NCBI GenBank assembly: GCA_964451255.1 | Contig: CAYVHL010000005.1 | Span: 1-64,000, forward strand | Origin: JAHBTB01 sp964451255 | Lineage (GTDB): Bacteria > Armatimonadota > Fimbriimonadia > Fimbriimonadales > Fimbriimonadaceae | Reading direction: 5' to 3' | DNA length: 64,000 nucleotides | Shown: positions 62,665 through 64,000 of the stretch, piece by piece | How positions within the stretch are numbered: the first letter of the stretch is position 1 | How the letters are laid out: every line of letters starts with the position of its first letter | Notes under the pieces: model-generated | Told to the model about the DNA's origin: nothing | Database searches by the model: none | What the model saw: the letters and a program-made list of their open reading frames with translations, nothing else | Program-made: the position numbers and the translations under genes

Positions 62665-63513
62665 CTATTGCAGGTCTGTCCCACCGGATTTTCGGTATCG
62701 CCCGGGGCTGACCCCATGGGCAAGTTTGAACCGTCGCGAAAAATAGAACTCGTTGGCAAACCCCGTGCTCTTTGCGACCTCGACCAGGGTCATGTCGGAC
62801 TGCAACAGGAGGCGTGCGGCACGTGCGAGCCGCTCGCGCTCGACGTAGTCCTGTGGTGTCATGCCCATCTCTTTGTGGAACAACTGGGTCAGCCTTGAAG
62901 GTGATATGTTCACCGCTTTTGCAAGGTCGGTGACCCTGTTTGAGCGCATCAGCCCTCCGGCGACGATCGCCTTGACCTCTTCGACCCGTGGGTCGCTCTT
63001 GCCGCGGGCGACGGCGACGCGGTGTCGGCACCGTGCCAGCGAGGTGGAGAGGAGTGTCGCCGCGAAGCGATGGTCATGGCTCTCCCGCGATCTGGCTAGC
63101 TCGAAACACTCTAAGAAGTCCTCCAGTACCCGCGCATAAGTATCGTCATCGAGGTCGCAGACGCTCACCTTGTGAAGGGCGCCGCTCCAATCCAGGACGG
63201 AGGGGTCGAGAAGCCCGTCGACTATATGCGCCCACAAGTGGTCCCAAGTCGCTTCGTTAGGGGCCACGCCGTACTCGTGAAAGACATAAGGAGGCATCAG
63301 GACGGCGGACTTGGGGGGCAGGATCCGTACTCCGGACCCGTCGTTCACAAAGCCGCCTCCCGCCACCGAAAGGATAAAAACCCATTGGCTTGAACCAAGC
63401 TCCCTCCGGACCTTGTATCCTGGGTTGTTGACACTGCGATTTGCCAGAAAGCCATCGACCGTGGGATCGGCGATCCCTTCGATCGTCGCAAAACCAGATT
63501 GGGGTGTCGTCAC
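62665..63513 (-). CDS. AraC family transcriptional regulator (282 aa)
   Basis: An N-terminal cupin-like sensor (LPPKSAVLMPPYVFHEYGV) is followed by two helix-turn-helix motifs (VTDLAKAVNISPSRLTQLFHKEMGMTPQDYVERERLARAARLL and TLVEVAKSTGFANEFYFSRRFKLAHGVSPGRYRK). It probably controls the divergent PhyH-type gene 50 bp away, perhaps in response to a sugar or amine. Confidence 0.92.
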   Translation of the reverse strand: MTTPQSGFATIEGIADPTVDGFLANRSVNNPGYKVRRELGSSQWVFILSVAGGGFVNDGSGVRILPPKSAVLMPPYVFHEYGVAPNEATWDHLWAHIVDGLLDPSVLDWSGALHKVSVCDLDDDTYARVLEDFLECFELARSRESHDHRFAATLLSTSLARCRHRVAVARGKSDPRVEEVKAIVAGGLMRSNRVTDLAKAVNISPSRLTQLFHKEMGMTPQDYVERERLARAARLLLQSDMTLVEVAKSTGFANEFYFSRRFKLAHGVSPGRYRKSGGTDLQ

Positions 63514-63562
63514 TCTTTCACTCCCGCCACAGCAAGCCCGGAATCACATTGGAGAATAGTAC

Positions 63563-64000
63563 ATGCCTCTCGATTTAGAAGATTGTGCATCACATTTCGC
63601 GCGAAAAGGATATGTTTTAATTCAGGAACTGTTCAGCGCGGACGAAGTCGACCGGTTCAACCGTCATTACGAGGCGATGCACGCCCGGGGAGGCGACGGC
63701 TGGGCTGAGGGCGGTATCGACCTCGCTTCAGACGATCCACTACGCCGATACCCCAGGTTCCTTCAGCCGCACCGGGCCGACAAAACCAGCCTTGAGTTTA
63801 TGATCGACCAGCGGATCAAAGCAGTCCTGACCGCGTGCCTGGGCGCCACGCCGCTGGCCGTCCAGACCATGGTCTATTTCAAACCGCCGGGGGCAAGGGG
63901 CCAGGCGCTCCACCAAGACCAGAGCTACCTGAGGGCAGAACCCGGCACATGCGCGGCTGCGTGGCTGGCTTTGGACGACTGCGACGACAGCAACGGCTGC
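63563..64000 (+). CDS. phytanoyl-CoA dioxygenase (PhyH) family protein, cut by window end
   Basis: Starts MPLDLEDCASHFARKGYVLIQELFSADEVDRFNRHYE, the usual opening of the PhyH family. The Fe(II) ligand motif HxD is present in ALHQDQSYL, and the 2-oxoglutarate site would lie beyond the window. The part shown (146 residues) is intact and in frame to the edge. GGAGA lies 10 nt before the ATG. Divergent from the AraC regulator. Confidence 0.85.
   Translation, partial: MPLDLEDCASHFARKGYVLIQELFSADEVDRFNRHYEAMHARGGDGWAEGGIDLASDDPLRRYPRFLQPHRADKTSLEFMIDQRIKAVLTACLGATPLAVQTMVYFKPPGARGQALHQDQSYLRAEPGTCAAAWLALDDCDDSNGC

Overview
The window is GC-rich bacterial chromosome carrying conserved housekeeping blocks around a large accessory region. 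Some gene content (several secreted or carbohydrate-related proteins, a sulfatase, YHS proteins) fits an Armatimonadota/Fimbriimonadia-like organism. That placement is an inference at moderate-to-low confidence, since no rRNA or tRNA was seen.

Layout. 1-5.3 kb: a fragment of an RHS gene at the left edge, then a minus-strand RHS/YD-repeat gene overlapped by two tiny membrane-protein genes, then copy A of a dispersed unknown gene family. 5.5-10 kb: a carbohydrate ABC importer facing away from a Gfo/Idh/MocA oxidoreductase. 10.1-20.7 kb: copies B and C of the family bracket a repeat-rich zone and a complete type II-C CRISPR-Cas locus. This locus has a 23-repeat array, cas2, cas1, cas9 and a tracrRNA upstream of cas9. 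20.8-27.5 kb: a small protein, a secreted intradiol dioxygenase-like protein, a copper P-type ATPase crossed by an assembly gap, small hypotheticals and a sulfatase between 27-nt direct repeats. 27.6-37.5 kb: a defence island. It holds an MNT/HEPN toxin-antitoxin pair, a broken gene start, and a five-gene type I restriction-modification operon (hsdM, a rhuM with a premature stop, hsdS, a DUF559 nuclease, hsdR). The operon lies between truncated copy D and intact copy E of the family, whose 3' ends form 247-bp direct repeats. 37.6-64 kb is mostly core: two TIM-barrel isomerases, an LMW phosphatase, a LacI regulator, trpE, yggS-sepF, a ribose-type ABC importer, a sigma/anti-sigma/HtrA-like operon, recJ, two related secreted proteins, isocitrate dehydrogenase, an RmlD-like reductase, the uppS-frr-pyrH-tsf-rpsB block, an AraC regulator and the start of a PhyH-type dioxygenase.

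The least explained feature is the dispersed family (copies A-E). Its members adjoin or bracket the RHS, CRISPR-Cas and restriction modules. Three of its upstream regions carry three 7-bp motifs spaced exactly 11 bp apart. Two members carry palindromic repeat elements translated in frame. The same kinds of repeats lie between genes and inside hsdR, hsdS and the DUF559 gene. Both N-gaps are flanked by identical 55-nt overlaps and look like assembly artefacts.
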